The translations under genes and the position numbers were made by a program. The notes under the pieces were generated by a model. That model made no database searches. It was not told the origin of the DNA and saw nothing but the letters and a program-made list of their open reading frames with translations. From Takakia lepidozioides (lineage: Eukaryota; Streptophyta; Takakiopsida; Takakiales; Takakiaceae), in NCBI GenBank assembly GCA_030704615.1, contig CM060733.1, positions 24,182,001 to 24,242,000 on the forward strand: DNA of 60,000 bases, given 5' to 3'. This document shows, piece by piece, positions 41,910 to 53,394 of the stretch. The number at the start of each line of letters is the position of its first letter. Positions within the stretch are counted from its first letter, which is position 1.

Positions 41910-42311
41910 ATGGAGTCACAGGAACCAGACAAATTGGAGTTGTCGCTTACCCAGTTACCAGATCAGCCGTTCCGACTCTCACGACCTTCAAGATCGCGCC
42001 GACGCTCTCGAGACGATGGGCCACCGATGCGACGCGTACTTCCTCGTCTGGAACCCGTACGACGGCAAGTGGAGCCTACTCGAAGTCTGATAATTCTGTT
42101 GGAGGTTGAGGCTTCGGACCAAGAGGGCAACGAAATCATGTTTGAAGGCAGCTTCGAAAATCAGAATGCTCAAATCACTGCGTGGTCCCAAGTTCAAGGT
42201 GTTGGACACTATCGATGGTTGCAGGGACCTATAAATCATTTGAGTCAAGAACGAAGAGCCGAATACTTGACAAGTACCATTCGCCGGATTTTGGATTTTC
42301 TCCAACTCTAA
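41910..42311 (+). CDS. Small hypothetical protein (133 residues)
   Basis: The ATG at 41910 is preceded by TATATATAG at about 41862-41870, a spacing that would suit a short 5' leader. The protein is Arg/Ser/Pro-rich in its first half (SRPSRSRRRSRDD, RRVLPRLEPVRRQ) and has a mixed, foldable second half (LIILLEVEASDQEGNEIMFEG, WLQGPINHLSQERRAEYL). I recognise no domain. It might be a host gene or an ORF within a degraded element, because the downstream sequence is repeat-rich. Confidence 0.35.
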   Translation: MESQEPDKLELSLTQLPDQPFRLSRPSRSRRRSRDDGPPMRRVLPRLEPVRRQVEPTRSLIILLEVEASDQEGNEIMFEGSFENQNAQITAWSQVQGVGHYRWLQGPINHLSQERRAEYLTSTIRRILDFLQL

Positions 42312-42403
42312 GTAAGTCCAAGATTTTACCGCTCCTCAAGGAACTGGGCGCTAGAGGAGGGGGTGATGTCACGGACATAGCCCAGAAGAACTTATCAGGA
42401 GTA

Positions 42404-42520
42404 AATACCAAAAGTTACCAAATTACCATGTTACCAAAAGTTACCATGATCTACCATGATCTACCATGATTTACCATAAGTTACCAAGTTATCGGAAGTT
42501 TACCAAATTACCGAGAGTAA
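42404..42520 (+). repeat. TTACCA-rich short tandem repeats
   Basis: Degenerate repeats of GTTACCA / GATCTACCAT (for example two TGATCTACCA units in a row near 42450). They are followed at 42540-42660 by three copies of a CTTCTCCATCAA(G/A)A-type word. Confidence 0.7.
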
Positions 42521-43925
42521 CTTGAGAAACTGCTTAGGAAGCTTCTTTTGGAAGAAACTTCTCCATCAAGATACCTCCTTTGTTTAAGGAAACTTTTCCA
42601 TCAAAAAACCTTTGTTTAACCTTAAAAACTTCTCCATCAAGAAAACTCCTTTGGGGAAGCCTCTTAGGGAACCTTCTAGTAGCCAGTATATATAGGAGGC
42701 GAGACTGGACACTATTCAGTCTCGCCAACACAAGTTTAAGCTACTCTTGTTCCCAGTCCCAGTACCCCAGTCCAGTTTCCAGTATCTGATACCCTAGTCC
42801 AGTTCTCAGCATTCCAGTATTCGAGTCGAGTTCCAGTCGAGTTTCAATATCTTGTACTCTTGTCCATTGTTATAAAGATCATCTTGATTCATGTTTACCC
42901 ACCATGCATTCGGCCACGCCGACCTTGACTTCTTGTCTAGTCTTGTACCTCTAGTCTGATCTCTTGTTTGTATTCAGTCATGTTCCCGTCCTTGACAAAG
43001 CACATGCTTCACAAGTGCACTGATTTGCACACAAGAGGGACCAGCCCCCTCTCTTCACTCATACCTCTTCATGAGCTTGGAGCTGAAACTCCCAACAGAC
43101 TGCGATGCATCCCCTCGCAGCTCCACTATTCGGCTGCTCGTCATCTACCCGCAACAACTGATTTCAGGCATAAATACCTGGAGCTGATCATATCATCTCC
43201 AACCTGCAACATGCTAGCTTCCCATGCGGAGCCCACATTCCTGCAGCTCCTTAACTCGGCCTGCAGCTGAAGAAGACGACCACCAGTTCGCCCACTCGTG
43301 GCCAGCATCTCCTCCGCTTCATACTAGAACCGCATACTCAGTTGCCATAGCGTTGAGCTATGCAACATTGATCGCCTCTCTATCCATTGCAAACCTGCAA
43401 CCTGTTCGCTTTTGCACTCTATCTGCTTTGAATAGGCTCATGCACGGATCCCTGCACTCTAGGCTGAATCGTTTCTCATGATCTGAAAACACAAGTGTTA
43501 CAACTAACTCGAACCTGACACTCACAGACTCGAGCTGATCTTTCTCGAGTGATAAAAAAAAAAATGATACAAACACACAAGCTCTCTCAAACTCTCATAC
43601 TTGCACATGAAAACATCACTTATATATTAAGTCGAGCCAAGTGCACCCCACGCCATGGGGAATCCACACTACGACGCCATAGCTAGACGCGGTGAGGGCT
43701 CAACTCGATAAAGATGAGCCCACCGCGATCTGCCGTGAAGATAACAACGTCAGATGCCCAAACATATATTGGCCCTTGGATTGACACTTGGGTCAATGCC
43801 AAATGTCAATATATAAAAGCTAGCTATTTCCTAGCTAACTTCACACTAGTGGTAAAATAACTTGACAAGGGCGACGATTTGCAGGTGTGTCGGGCGACCC
43901 AGGTAGAAGCGATTGCCTGAGCGAT
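42521..43925. other. Repeat-rich non-coding stretch with TATA boxes
   Basis: There is no supported gene. It holds a TATATATAGGAGG box near 42688 followed by CAGTCC/CCAGT repeats (42750-42840), and a second TATATAAAAG near 43811. A short inverted repeat lies at 43690-43730 (GCGGTGAGGGCTCA with TGAGCCCACCGC). The layout of a TATA box with a repeat-laden leader suggests LTR or promoter remnants, but no matching second copy was found. Confidence 0.35.
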
Positions 43926-44083
43926 TGCCTATGTATATGTCATGCCACACATGACTATTTTATTGTGTCGGGCGACCGCTAGTAGAAGCGATTGCCTGAG
44001 CGGCCCGGTGGACCCCGCTTCTATGGCAATTGGATATGCGGGGCAATAAAATAGTCATGTGTGGCATGACATATACATAGGCA
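43926..44083. repeat. 158-bp foldback with perfect 40-bp arms
   Basis: Arms at 43926-43965 and 44044-44083 are perfect reverse complements of 40 bp (core CATGCCACACATGACTATTT), enclosing a 78-bp loop. Within the loop TAGAAGCG and CGCTTCTA can form an inner stem. The loop word GTAGAAGCGATTGCCTGAGCG also occurs just outside the left arm, near 43900-43920. No protein is encoded. Confidence 0.88.
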
Positions 44084-44159
44084 TCTGAAACCATGGATCT
44101 GATATTATGACATGTATGTGTGGCATGAATATGAATGCCTCCTAAAATGGATAGCAGGT

Positions 44160-44345
44160 TGGGAACAAGTGGGTTGTTGGGAACAAGTAGATGCAATAAT
44201 AAATAGGATGTTGGGAACAACTAGTTGTTAACAAGTGGGATGTTCCAATCAAATGGTTGTTGTTCGGAACAACACGTTGTTAACAGTTATTAAATAACAA
44301 CGAGTTGTTATGGAATAACAACGTGCTGTTAACAATTGTTAACAA
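44160..44345 (+). repeat. GTTGGGAACAA / AACAACG repeats
   Basis: Several copies of GTTGGGAACAAGT-like words are followed by inverted GTTGTT/AACAAC words. The block lies between the foldback and the SCI1-like gene. Confidence 0.65.
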
Positions 44346-44483
44346 GTATGAAAGCATATTTGAAAGATGCTTTAAAGAGAAGCATATTTGCGAAGATGCT
44401 TTGGTTAGAAGCATCTTTTATGGGTGTGACAGGGACAGCGAGCGGGCGGAACAGGGACAGGGTTTGTGGTAAATAAGTATTCC

Positions 44484-44490
44484 ATATAAA
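44484..44490 (+). promoter_or_regulatory. Possible TATA box of the SCI1-like gene
   Basis: ATATAAA lies about 520 bp upstream of the chosen ATG. The region from here to the ATG is partly conserved in the duplicated pseudogene copy, which supports it being part of the gene's 5' region. The assignment is weak without transcript data. Confidence 0.3.
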
Positions 44491-45007
44491 CACATATCCG
44501 GGATTGAAGAGTCTGGTAGAGATGGCTTATCCCTACACCCATCGCACAGGTAATACGGAACAACAGCGAGAGCGATTCTCGATAGCAACTAAAGCAGACC
44601 CAGCCATAGATTTGCGAGCATAAAAGAAAGTGCTATGCAAGAGTGTTCGGTTCAGTGATACCAGCAAAGTGAGTGTTGAGTTCAAGAGTTGTGGGGTTCT
44701 AAAGTTTTGAAAGATCTAGAGAACCCTGATGATCGATCATCTCTCGATACTCGCTGCCTACGCCGAATTGTGGTGTGGGCTTGGATTCCTGTGAGAACAT
44801 CATCATGGATGACAGGGACCAGGTGGATGAAACAGAAAGAGTCGAAAACCCTAAAACAGAGAAGAGACGTGAGCAGTAGGGAGTAATAAGAGGAAGCAGG
44901 AGAACGGTCAATTCTGGAAGTCAGGCTTTCATCTAAGAAGAAGCAAATCCAGACCTGACATTTGGGAAACGCACAGACAGTTGCATGGTCGTAGAATTGT
45001 GAGGGAT

Positions 45008-48000
45008 ATGGATGGCGCTAGTGATGAGAAGGAGCGGCGTAGGGATCGAGGTCATTCGCACCGGGACCGGTCTGCCCGGACTTCTCCTTTGTCCACAGCG
45101 TCTTCCAGCTCCTCAGGTATGTTCTTTCCTGCAATTTGGCAGCGTTTGAGGGAGAAGGAAAGATCGTTTTTCGCCGCACAAACCCCAACTTACTCAACGA
45201 CATTCAAGGGCGAATTACATAATGCAGTTTCTAGCTCTAGAATCAGGAGTCTGCCCATCCTCCTCCTTCCTCTATTATTCCTGGGGTTTTCCATATTCTT
45301 ATGTGCCTGGTGGTCGCTTTCCGGAGAACTGATATATGAGACCTAATTATGAGCTTCAAACTTGTCATGGTCTTAACGGAGGGAAAGATGAGACCAGGTT
45401 CAGAATTTTCTCATGCTTGTGTCTTATTCGTTAGAAAGTCACTCACCACGTCTTGCCCCAGACTATCTCTACAAAGTTTCTTACACCAAGTGAAAAATGC
45501 GGCTAAGCTTCCTGATGTCTCAATTCCATACTTGCCTGCTAACTTGTGCAATTTCTCAGATCAAAAGTGACAGATCCAGCGAGAGGATTTCCCATCTCCT
45601 GCACTCCGCCCAACCCTAGAGTTGTAACTAGGATACCATTCGGAATCATTTACTGACACGGTGTGAAATCAAGAAGTATTCATTCTGTAGTTTAGTACTT
45701 GTCCCATCAGATGAGTAACGGATGTCTACTGCAAGTCTCTTCTGGGTCTTTCTCTGTGGTGGTTGCGATATAGGACACAATTGGTGAAGTCATCCCCTGT
45801 GACAACTGCCGAGGCATTTTGCTGTACATAGTTTGCATATATCATGTAATGTCCCATAGTTCAAGCTCCAGTGTCAAGGAGATGCCCATGTTACACTACT
45901 TCAGCAGGCACTGAACTTATCTGCTCTAGCAACCATGGTCAGCGTATACATGATCGAGGTCAAGTTGTATGGTTTATGGGTTTAATAAATTAGTAATGCA
46001 ATCAACAGCCCATCTCCGAGTTGGTGGCTGTAATGCGGGTCATGGCTTTAGCCCTGTTCCTTCATGATCCTAGCTTTTCATTCAGACTTGGTGAAGGATG
46101 TGTTGCCCTTATCACAGCAAAGCAAGCCACGTTTTTAGCTTCAGGGATTAGGGTTTAGTGGATGACTTGGAAGATTGCACGGAGTTGCTAATTGTACTCA
46201 TCTGTCAGTTGTGTTGCGTTCTTCAAAGATGGAGACAGCAGCGATGGAGACAAGCGGAGACGGGACCGGAAGCAAAGGAAGGCTAAAGAGAAAGAAAGGA
46301 AGACACATCATCGACACAAGTCTGATAAAGCGAGATCCTCAAAAGAGGAGAGAAGGAAATCAAAAGATGAAAAGAAGCTGAAACGAAAGAGAAAACATGT
46401 GGGTGATGATGACACAGACACCAACAGCAGTGAGGAGAGAAAGAAGCGGAGATTGTTGAAGGAGGCCAAGAAATTGCTGAAAAGTATGTACGCTTGTTAC
46501 ATTGCTTTTGTGATTTGGTGTCAAGTTTCTAATTAGAAAACAACAACAACAATGTTGTTGAGAGCAAGGGCCCTGTAATTGGCCACTTCCTTCACATAAA
46601 TTGCTACTTGCAGAGGGAATAGTTTTGGGTCTGTGTACTTCAGGAATATATTCTTGTGGTAGGCACCACTTGGGAATGGCACAAGGGACTGTAGTTGGTT
46701 GACAGCTTATTGTAACATGATGAACAGAGCACAGAGCAGAGGCAGAAGCTGGTCCAAACAAGCCCACAACCTCCTTGTCAGAGGTCTACCACTCACTCCT
46801 CATAAATGTGCAGTTTATTGTGGTATGAGCTTCATGCAGGTCATGTGGATATTGTGATTTTTTCATCTGCAGGGATTCACATGGTAAGACTAAGCCCCTT
46901 AGACTGCTAGTTACTTGGCCAAGGGAGTATCTAACCAGGCCGACCTTCCTTAAGCACATGCTAATTATCAGAGCCAGACAGTTCTTCATATTTGTAACTT
47001 GATGTTGATACTCATATCATAGTTTCCACGGGGCATGTTTTGAACTTGGGTATGAGGTATTCAAAACCGGGAATTTGGCAGCCATGTCTGATTTCTGTCT
47101 TCGTACAACATGATAGCCACAGTTTAGAGACATGCAATCGATTATGAATAAATTTGTCTGTGCACTTTGGCGTATTTGTGATTGTCTGCTTAAGTTCTTT
47201 CTTTTGATTGTGGACCACACTGAAGATGGACAAGATATCTGAAGAACATTATTACGAGAAAAGCAATGAATTTGCAACGTGGCTCAAGGAATCCAAAGGC
47301 ATTTTTTTCTCCAACCTGTCTTCCGAAGAAACACACAAATTGTTCACCAAATTTGTAGACATGTGGAATGCCGGCGAACTCAGTCCCAAGTACTACCAAG
47401 GCATTAAAACTGCCCAACGCACGACCCATCAATGGGGCATCAAGATGAATCGTGCTGAGACCCTTGCTCTTGGTAAATCTTTTCTTTCTCAGGAGTCACC
47501 CACTTTCCAGGGTCCGTCTTTTGATCAGTTTTATGTACTGGTTGGCCCTTGATAGTGGGAGCTTTCAAGCAGCAATTAGCCCACTCATGGGATTATTCCT
47601 GCATATTCTATTTTATCCCTTCGCTTTCTACCAATGTGTGAGACCATGGTCTTCGATCAAAAAACATGAAATTTCTGAATGAGACCCTTCGGTTTGCTTA
47701 ACTTTCTGGGATTGAGCTGTGGTGCCTGTTGTTCATTTATTGGAAAGATGAGATCTTTGGATGGCTGTCTTTGCCCCACTGTAGTACCTTCACTGATCAA
47801 ATGCGGTGCTATGCAGGTATGGATGAAGAGGATAAGATTCTGGAGAAGAAGAGAGAGAAGTTAGAAAGGAAGAAGTACCATAAACAGCAAGGTGTGGTGA
47901 TGGATGAGTTACTTCCCAAGGCTACTGGCCGTGAGGCTGTATTAGAGAAGAAAGCTCTTCGACGGGAGCAGGCTCGTGCTCGTGAGGACAGTCCAGAAAT

Positions 48001-48608
48001 TATGAAGGAGCGAGATGTCATGGGTGGGGGGGATGACTTCCAGCAAAGGTTTGACTAGCATGCAGCTTGTTTAATAATTTTATTGGTCGGTACGGCTTGT
48101 TGGAAGATGAGCCATGTTTGGGTGGTCACAAAATGTAGTCTACTCCAGCCTCTACTAGTGTTTATAGCTTAGCTTCCTTGATCTCTGAACCTTATCACAC
48201 ACTTGGTTGTGGATATGGAGTCCACATTGGATGTGTGTAGCCGGTTGTCAGTTGTCCTTTAATATGAGAGACACCTCATGGAACCTCATGGATAGAGGAG
48301 AACCACATAGGAGAGGGGATGATTGATGCGTAACCTGGTGATTTTCCGGAAAGAGATAACCATCTTTTTAGTTGTTGCTCATCGAACATTGTTTTACCAG
48401 TCACAGTTCAACAACATGTGCTTGCAGGCTAGCAAGAGAACGAGCTTGGAGAGAGAGGAAAGCTGCGGAGAAGGCCAATGTTTATATGGAGAAGCGCTCT
48501 GTGTATGAAGAGAAGGAGATGGCTGCCATGAACCAGTTCAAAGCTCTGGTAAATGTTGCTGGTGGAAAGATCAGTATTCCTAAACGACTCGACCCTCCAG
48601 TCCCATGA
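45008..48608 (+). CDS. Style cell-cycle inhibitor 1 (SCI1)-like protein, five exons
   Basis: Exons: 45008-45116, 46229-46483, 47226-47472, 47817-48048 and 48428-48608, about 340 residues. The first two encode an Arg/Lys/Ser-rich, probably disordered nuclear region (RRRDRGHSHRDRSARTS, SKEERRKSKDEKKLKRKRK). Exon 3 has the diagnostic block EFATWLKESKGIFFSNLSSE...YYQGIKTAQRTTHQWGIK, as in plant SCI1 proteins, which act in nuclei and restrain cell division in style tissue in tobacco. Exons 4-5 add a charged helical tail (MDELLPKATGREAVLEKKAL, DVMGGGDDFQQR, ending GGKISIPKR). Junctions 1, 3 and 4 are phase-consistent. At intron 2 the exon 2 donor (GTATGT at 46484) is phase 1 while the exon 3 acceptor fits phase 0, so that boundary is wrong, has a missed micro-exon, or holds a mutation. 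Confidence 0.78.
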
Positions 48609-50403
48609 ATCAGCCAGAAAAATTTGTTTACCCTCTGGGTATTCCCTGGCATTCTTTTTCATGTTTGAGTCAGAAAGTATGAAGGCTATATGAACTGTTT
48701 CCCGTACTGAATTTTCTCATAATGTCCTCAGTTGTGCATCATTTGTCATTACAATTATTCTGAGTGAGTGTCAGCTAGAAGCTAACTTCAAGCAGTATGG
48801 GCAGCTCGTGAAACTTCAAGAACCAAGCAGCATGACAAGCTTAACAGCCATTGAAGTTATCTAGGATCACCCATTGCATCCATATCTTCCAGATCAGTGA
48901 ATGTCAAGGCTTGCGGAGATCCGTTCCATCTATTGCCTCTACAGAATGGATCATTTCAGCCATCACAATGCAACAAATTCTCTGGTCGATTCTGCAGTGG
49001 TTTTGTGGGTCACAGTGCAGTGCCAGTCCTATTTAGACTTCCCAGGAAATCATTGCAGAATGATCATTGGCCACTGTACTGGTCCACCTACTGACTGTTG
49101 CACTCCAAATTTGGCCAGATGGTCCCGGTCCAACATAAATGTATCTGGGGTAAAATGTCAATGATCAGTTAAGCATTTGCTTGAGAAAATGTTGCTTGTG
49201 TTCTCTTGGCGAAGGACGTTTCATCTGACACTGCTAAACATGAGTTTGATGGACTCCAATGTATTTTGGTGAACATCAAGCCTTAGGCCCAGTTGCTCAA
49301 AAGCATGCTTCCCGATCCTCTCTTCCTGATCCTCTCTTCTTCCTCTCTTCTGAGGGCTGTAAGGTTGAATTATGCAGTCCAGTTTCTCAAAATCATGCCT
49401 GCACCACAGAAGGGACGTCTTTTCCTGATCTCATTTGCTTCAATTCCCTGTTTCTCATACTAACGACGAAAGAGCATGTACTCGATCCCTTAATAGTAGT
49501 ACTGAGATGTCATGAATGGGTGCGGAGTGCACAATGTGAAGATGCAATCTCCACATCTTGGGCCAGTGTTAGATTATACAATGTAGTCAACCATCCATGG
49601 AGACCAGCAGAGACAGGACCACAAGCGAAAGGAAGGATGATCACAAGACCAGAGAGACCTTGAAAGAGGAGACAAGGACATGAAGGATAACAATAGGTCA
49701 TCCATTGTCTGTCCGGAAGATCAATTTTGGACGCCCTCCAGATTCATTGACAATTTTGTTTTCTGGATGATGTGTGAGAAAAACTAGTAAAAGTACAAAA
49801 TTCTCCCCTTCCCTTGGGCAGTGTCCCTTGAGCCTTGTGCTGGGTGCCTCATGGTGAGGTTACTATGAAAGACGGTGTTTTCTCCTCTCACTATAATTAA
49901 GGGGCCTGATTTGTGAGTGATCACTCCCAGGTATATTACCCTTTCTCAAAAAGAAGGAAGAAGCAAGATTCTTGCCCAAGCAAGTGTAACTTATGGTGTC
50001 ATTACACCCTTGAAGGGCCAAAGTCGAAACAATATAAGAAATTAGCTACAACCCCACTCACTATTGTGCTTTAATGGAGAGGAAGCGAGACTCTCCACCA
50101 CGCACAAATCGAACCGAACGGGAAGGAATGTATCTCTAGGATGATGATTGTAGTATTTTCATTTGCAGCTATCAAAACAAGAAAATTTCTCTATAAGGAC
50201 GCTGATGAGATAAAATATCCAATTGGATAACTTAGAGTCTGTGATGACCACACCTTCACAAACCACACCTACTAGGTACGCACGGAAATCATGTCAGGGG
50301 CACTAAAATGAAACGTCTTTTTTTTCTTTCTGTCTTTTCAAATTCCCTGCTAGTGACGACTCGCTCGTTCGAAATCACTCAATAAACTAAGTTATAGTAG
50401 GCT
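48609..50403. other. 3' flank of the SCI1-like gene, no supported gene
   Basis: 48609-49190 is shared with the pseudogene copy at about 35140-35790, so it belongs to the duplicated unit. At 49587-49690 a short purine-rich stretch (GGAGACCAGCAGAGACAGG...) resembles exon 2 of the SCI1-like gene and could be another remnant, at low confidence. Nothing else is recognised. Confidence 0.35.
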
Positions 50404-50871
50404 TGTGAAGCCTTAAAAGAAGCAGGACGAATATCTGCCTATCCTCACAAGTGCTCTTCAAAACAACGGGGGGAGAACAAGAGGAGTGTGCATGCACGCG
50501 AGAGGAGGATCTCAACGAGAGAACTGACAGAAAATCATACACACGTATCGCATTCAGACAGCTTTCCACATCTACATACACCGGAGTACATCAGCTGCTT
50601 GACACAAGGTCAGGCCGCCACTTTGTACAAACCCTAGCTGCATGCTTTCCTGACGCGTGGCGAGGCGTGTCAAGCTGAGCCCGCAGCGCCACATCAAAAC
50701 CCTAGATCTATTGAACGGCCACAATGCAGCCACCAGCCATAACTAACCCTGGCTATGATATCTTTGTAACGGTTCAACGGTATTTTAAGCCAAAAATTTA
50801 TACTACGAATGAGTATCGTCATTTTGGATGAATAAGGTAAATCTGTGATGAGGAAAGTTTGGGGCATCACA
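50404..50871 (-). mobile_element. 3' LTR of the right-hand Ty3/gypsy element
   Basis: On - it starts TGTGATGCC at 50871 and ends GGCTTCACA at 50404, giving TGTGA...TCACA ends and 468 bp. A polypurine tract lies just upstream on - (50881-50892) and the integrase end at 51197, so this is the 3' LTR. Its partner 5' LTR should lie beyond base 60000. The flanking five bases at 50399-50403 (AGGCT on +) predict the target duplication there. Confidence 0.82.
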
Positions 50872-50880
50872 TCTGTGAAG

Positions 50881-50892
50881 CCTACCCCCCAC
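50881..50892 (-). promoter_or_regulatory. Polypurine tract of the right-hand element
   Basis: On - the sequence GTGGGGGGTAGG lies nine bases before the LTR start at 50871, the expected plus-strand primer position. Confidence 0.65.
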
Positions 50893-51196
50893 GAAGAATC
50901 CTGAGCTCCGCAAAGCACAATATAAGAAATAATAAGTAAATGTTTGGGATAAAATCACCCTCCACTGTTGGGTGAAAAAACCTACCAAAGGAAAACATGG
51001 CACCTGCAAATTAGGCCGAGGACAAAACCTTTGGCTAGGAAAACCGTGCAGGGAGTACACGTGATGACATATTATAGGTCTACAAATGCATCAAGAGTTA
51101 GAACGAAAGGCCAGAAAGGCCGAAAAAACCATAAAGTGCCAAATCCGCAAGCTACACTAAGCCGCCAAAGAAGCCAATCTGAAGAAGATCAAGACA

Positions 51197-52557
51197 TCAT
51201 CCCACCGTACGTCCCTCCACATTGATGCACGTAAGATCAAAGACCAGCTTGGAATGCACCAGATCCGTGAGAGAAACATGTCCATCACGCGCATGGACAT
51301 TGAACCCCTGTGGAAGAAGGAGAGCACGTCGCCCACGTAAAAGCTCATAGATCAAGTATGGACCGTCGATCTTAAGCTTAGATTTGTAAGCATGCTTACC
51401 ATGCTGCAACCGAATGCACACGGTCTGTCCCATTTTAAAAAGGTTAGAATACTTGACACGCTTGTTAAAATTACGGGTTTGGGTGAGTTGAGCCTTACCA
51501 ATGTTCGTCTTGGCATCATGGATGGACACCACATGCCAAGCATGAAGATCCTCAACAAAGATCTCAAGATCAACTGGCTCAGCTACAGTAGAGATATAAG
51601 GGGTAGAATGCAAAGGAGAAACACACTTGCGACCATACAACAACTCAAAAGGAGTCTTCTTAGTGCTAGCATGCACGGCGGTGCGATAAGCAAAGAGAAT
51701 ATGGGGAAGAAAGGTATCCCACTCCCTGGTAAGTGCGCCATTCTTCTCCAACATGCGACAAAGAGTTTGGTTGAAGCGTTCCGTAAGGCCATTGGTCTGG
51801 GGATGGTATGGGGCTGTGGTGGAATGCTTGACACCAAAGTTGAAGCACACCACCGTGAGGAGCTGGTTACAAAACTCCTTGCCCTGATCCGTTAGTATCT
51901 CCCGAGGACACCCATGCCGCATAAGGATCTCATTGAAGAAGAACTGAGCTACAGCATCACTAGTCTTGGTACGCAAAGGTCTGACTTCTACCCACTTAGT
52001 CAAGTAGCCGGTAGCTACACAAAGATAGCTTCGACCCTTTGATGTGAGTGCGAGGGTTCCTACCAAATCAATGCAACACGAGCAAAAGCATGTATAACAG
52101 GCAAAGGCCGTAGCTCATACAAGATCCGGGCCCTAGGGAGAGCAATGTTAGCACGACAACCTTCACACTTAGAGATGAACTCCGTGACATCCCAGTGAAT
52201 TCCCAACCAATAGTAAACCTCTTGGATGCGGGCCACGGTCTTCTTGATACCAAGGTGACCTGCATACAAGGAACAATGAAAATGCTCCAATAAAGCATTC
52301 AGCTGGCTCCGTGGTGGCACCTCCAAATAGCATGGCACTCCCCCTCTAGTGAGCTCTTTAAAAAGCTTATCACCCATGAAGCGGTGAGTAGACACATGAT
52401 AAAGAATTTGCTTGCGCAAGGACTCGGAAAGGCCAGCTGGCGAACGCCCTGATTGGCATCGCTGGAGTAGCGCAGCATGTAGCTGATCATCCATGACAAC
52501 ACTGCACATAAGAGGTAGACAATGGGCTTTAGAGAAGGTGGTCTGGAGTGTCTGCAC
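51197..52557 (-). pseudogene. Ty3/gypsy integrase with frameshift at the first catalytic Asp
   Basis: An upstream frame (52557-52060) carries the H2C2 zinc domain (HFHCSLYAGHLGIKKTVARI ... CEGCRANIALPRARIL). A downstream frame (52066-51197) carries the core: LVGTLALTSKG, WVEVRPLRTKTSDAVAQF, EILTDQGKEF, HPQTNGLTERFNQ, then an SH3-like tail (GQTVCIRLQHGKHAYKSKLKIDGPY). The two frames meet at about 52065, where a one-base indel falls right at the first Asp of the DDE triad. No chromodomain is obvious. The ORF order on - (RT, RNase H, integrase) is that of Ty3/gypsy. Confidence 0.85.
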
Positions 52558-52698
52558 CTATGATCTCCAGCCAAGGATACCTTCACCTCATTTGTTACTA
52601 CTCATGGACAGCCAAATCAGGCCTTGAAGTTCAAGCCAATAGTCACACCGGAGACCCTAAGCGATAAAATCCACCACACATACTAACACATGAATAAA

Positions 52699-53375
52699 TC
52701 AACCAGGATCATCAAGAAGGCTAGACCAGCCCCAAGCAGCCAAGATGCCATCCGAATCCAAGGTCAAGGGGTGCTGATCTGCACAAAGGAGGTTGAGAAG
52801 TGGAGCTGGAACAGGAGGAGGGGCTGCATCAGCAGCAGCAAGGTCATCCAAGGTGAGCATAGGCCTGCTGACAGGAGGATCAACCCGTGTGAGTGCATCA
52901 ACATTAGTGTTTTCCTTTCCTTTCTTATAGACGATATCCATGTTAAATTCTTGTAGGAACATAGCCCATCTAGCAAGTCTGCCATGAAGTTCCCTGGGCT
53001 TGACAAGAGCCTTGAGTGGAAGGTGATCAGTCTCTACTACCGGCTGCCATGTAAATATTGCCTAAAATGCTTTACACCGAAGACTAGGGCCAGACCTTCC
53101 TTATCAGATATGGAATAATCCATTTCATGACGATCTAGGCGGCGAGATGCATAAGCTATCACATGCTCCTTACCTTCTACAACTTGACATAAGATTGCAG
53201 AAATAACAACATCGGATGCATCAGTCTGAAGCAGAAAAGGTAATTCAAAGTCGAGAAACATCAGGATGGGAGCTGAACATAAGGACTTGCGAAGAGTGTC
53301 AAAGGCTATTTGCTGGGAGAAGCTCCATTCAAACCTGGCATCCTTGCACAATACCTTGGTCAGAGCAAAGTTCAA
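52699..53375 (-). pseudogene. RNase H region of the right-hand element
   Basis: 53375-53037 encodes the RNase H N-terminal part with LLQTDASDVVISAIL, YASRRLDRHEMDYSISDKEGLAL and FGVKHFRQYLHG. After a frame change, 52962-52699 encodes EFNMDIVYKKGKENTNVDALTR, the usual C-terminal part. RNase H removes the RNA strand during reverse transcription. Confidence 0.82.
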
Positions 53376-53394
53376 AGTTCAAAGTTCAAAGTTC
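53367..53394 (+). repeat. Four tandem AAAGTTC units inside pol
   Basis: AAAGTTC x4 lies at the boundary of RT and RNase H. On - it reads as repeated GAACTTT and places a TGA in the frame after KNFEL. Three extra units add 21 bases, so the frame itself is kept. Confidence 0.9.
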
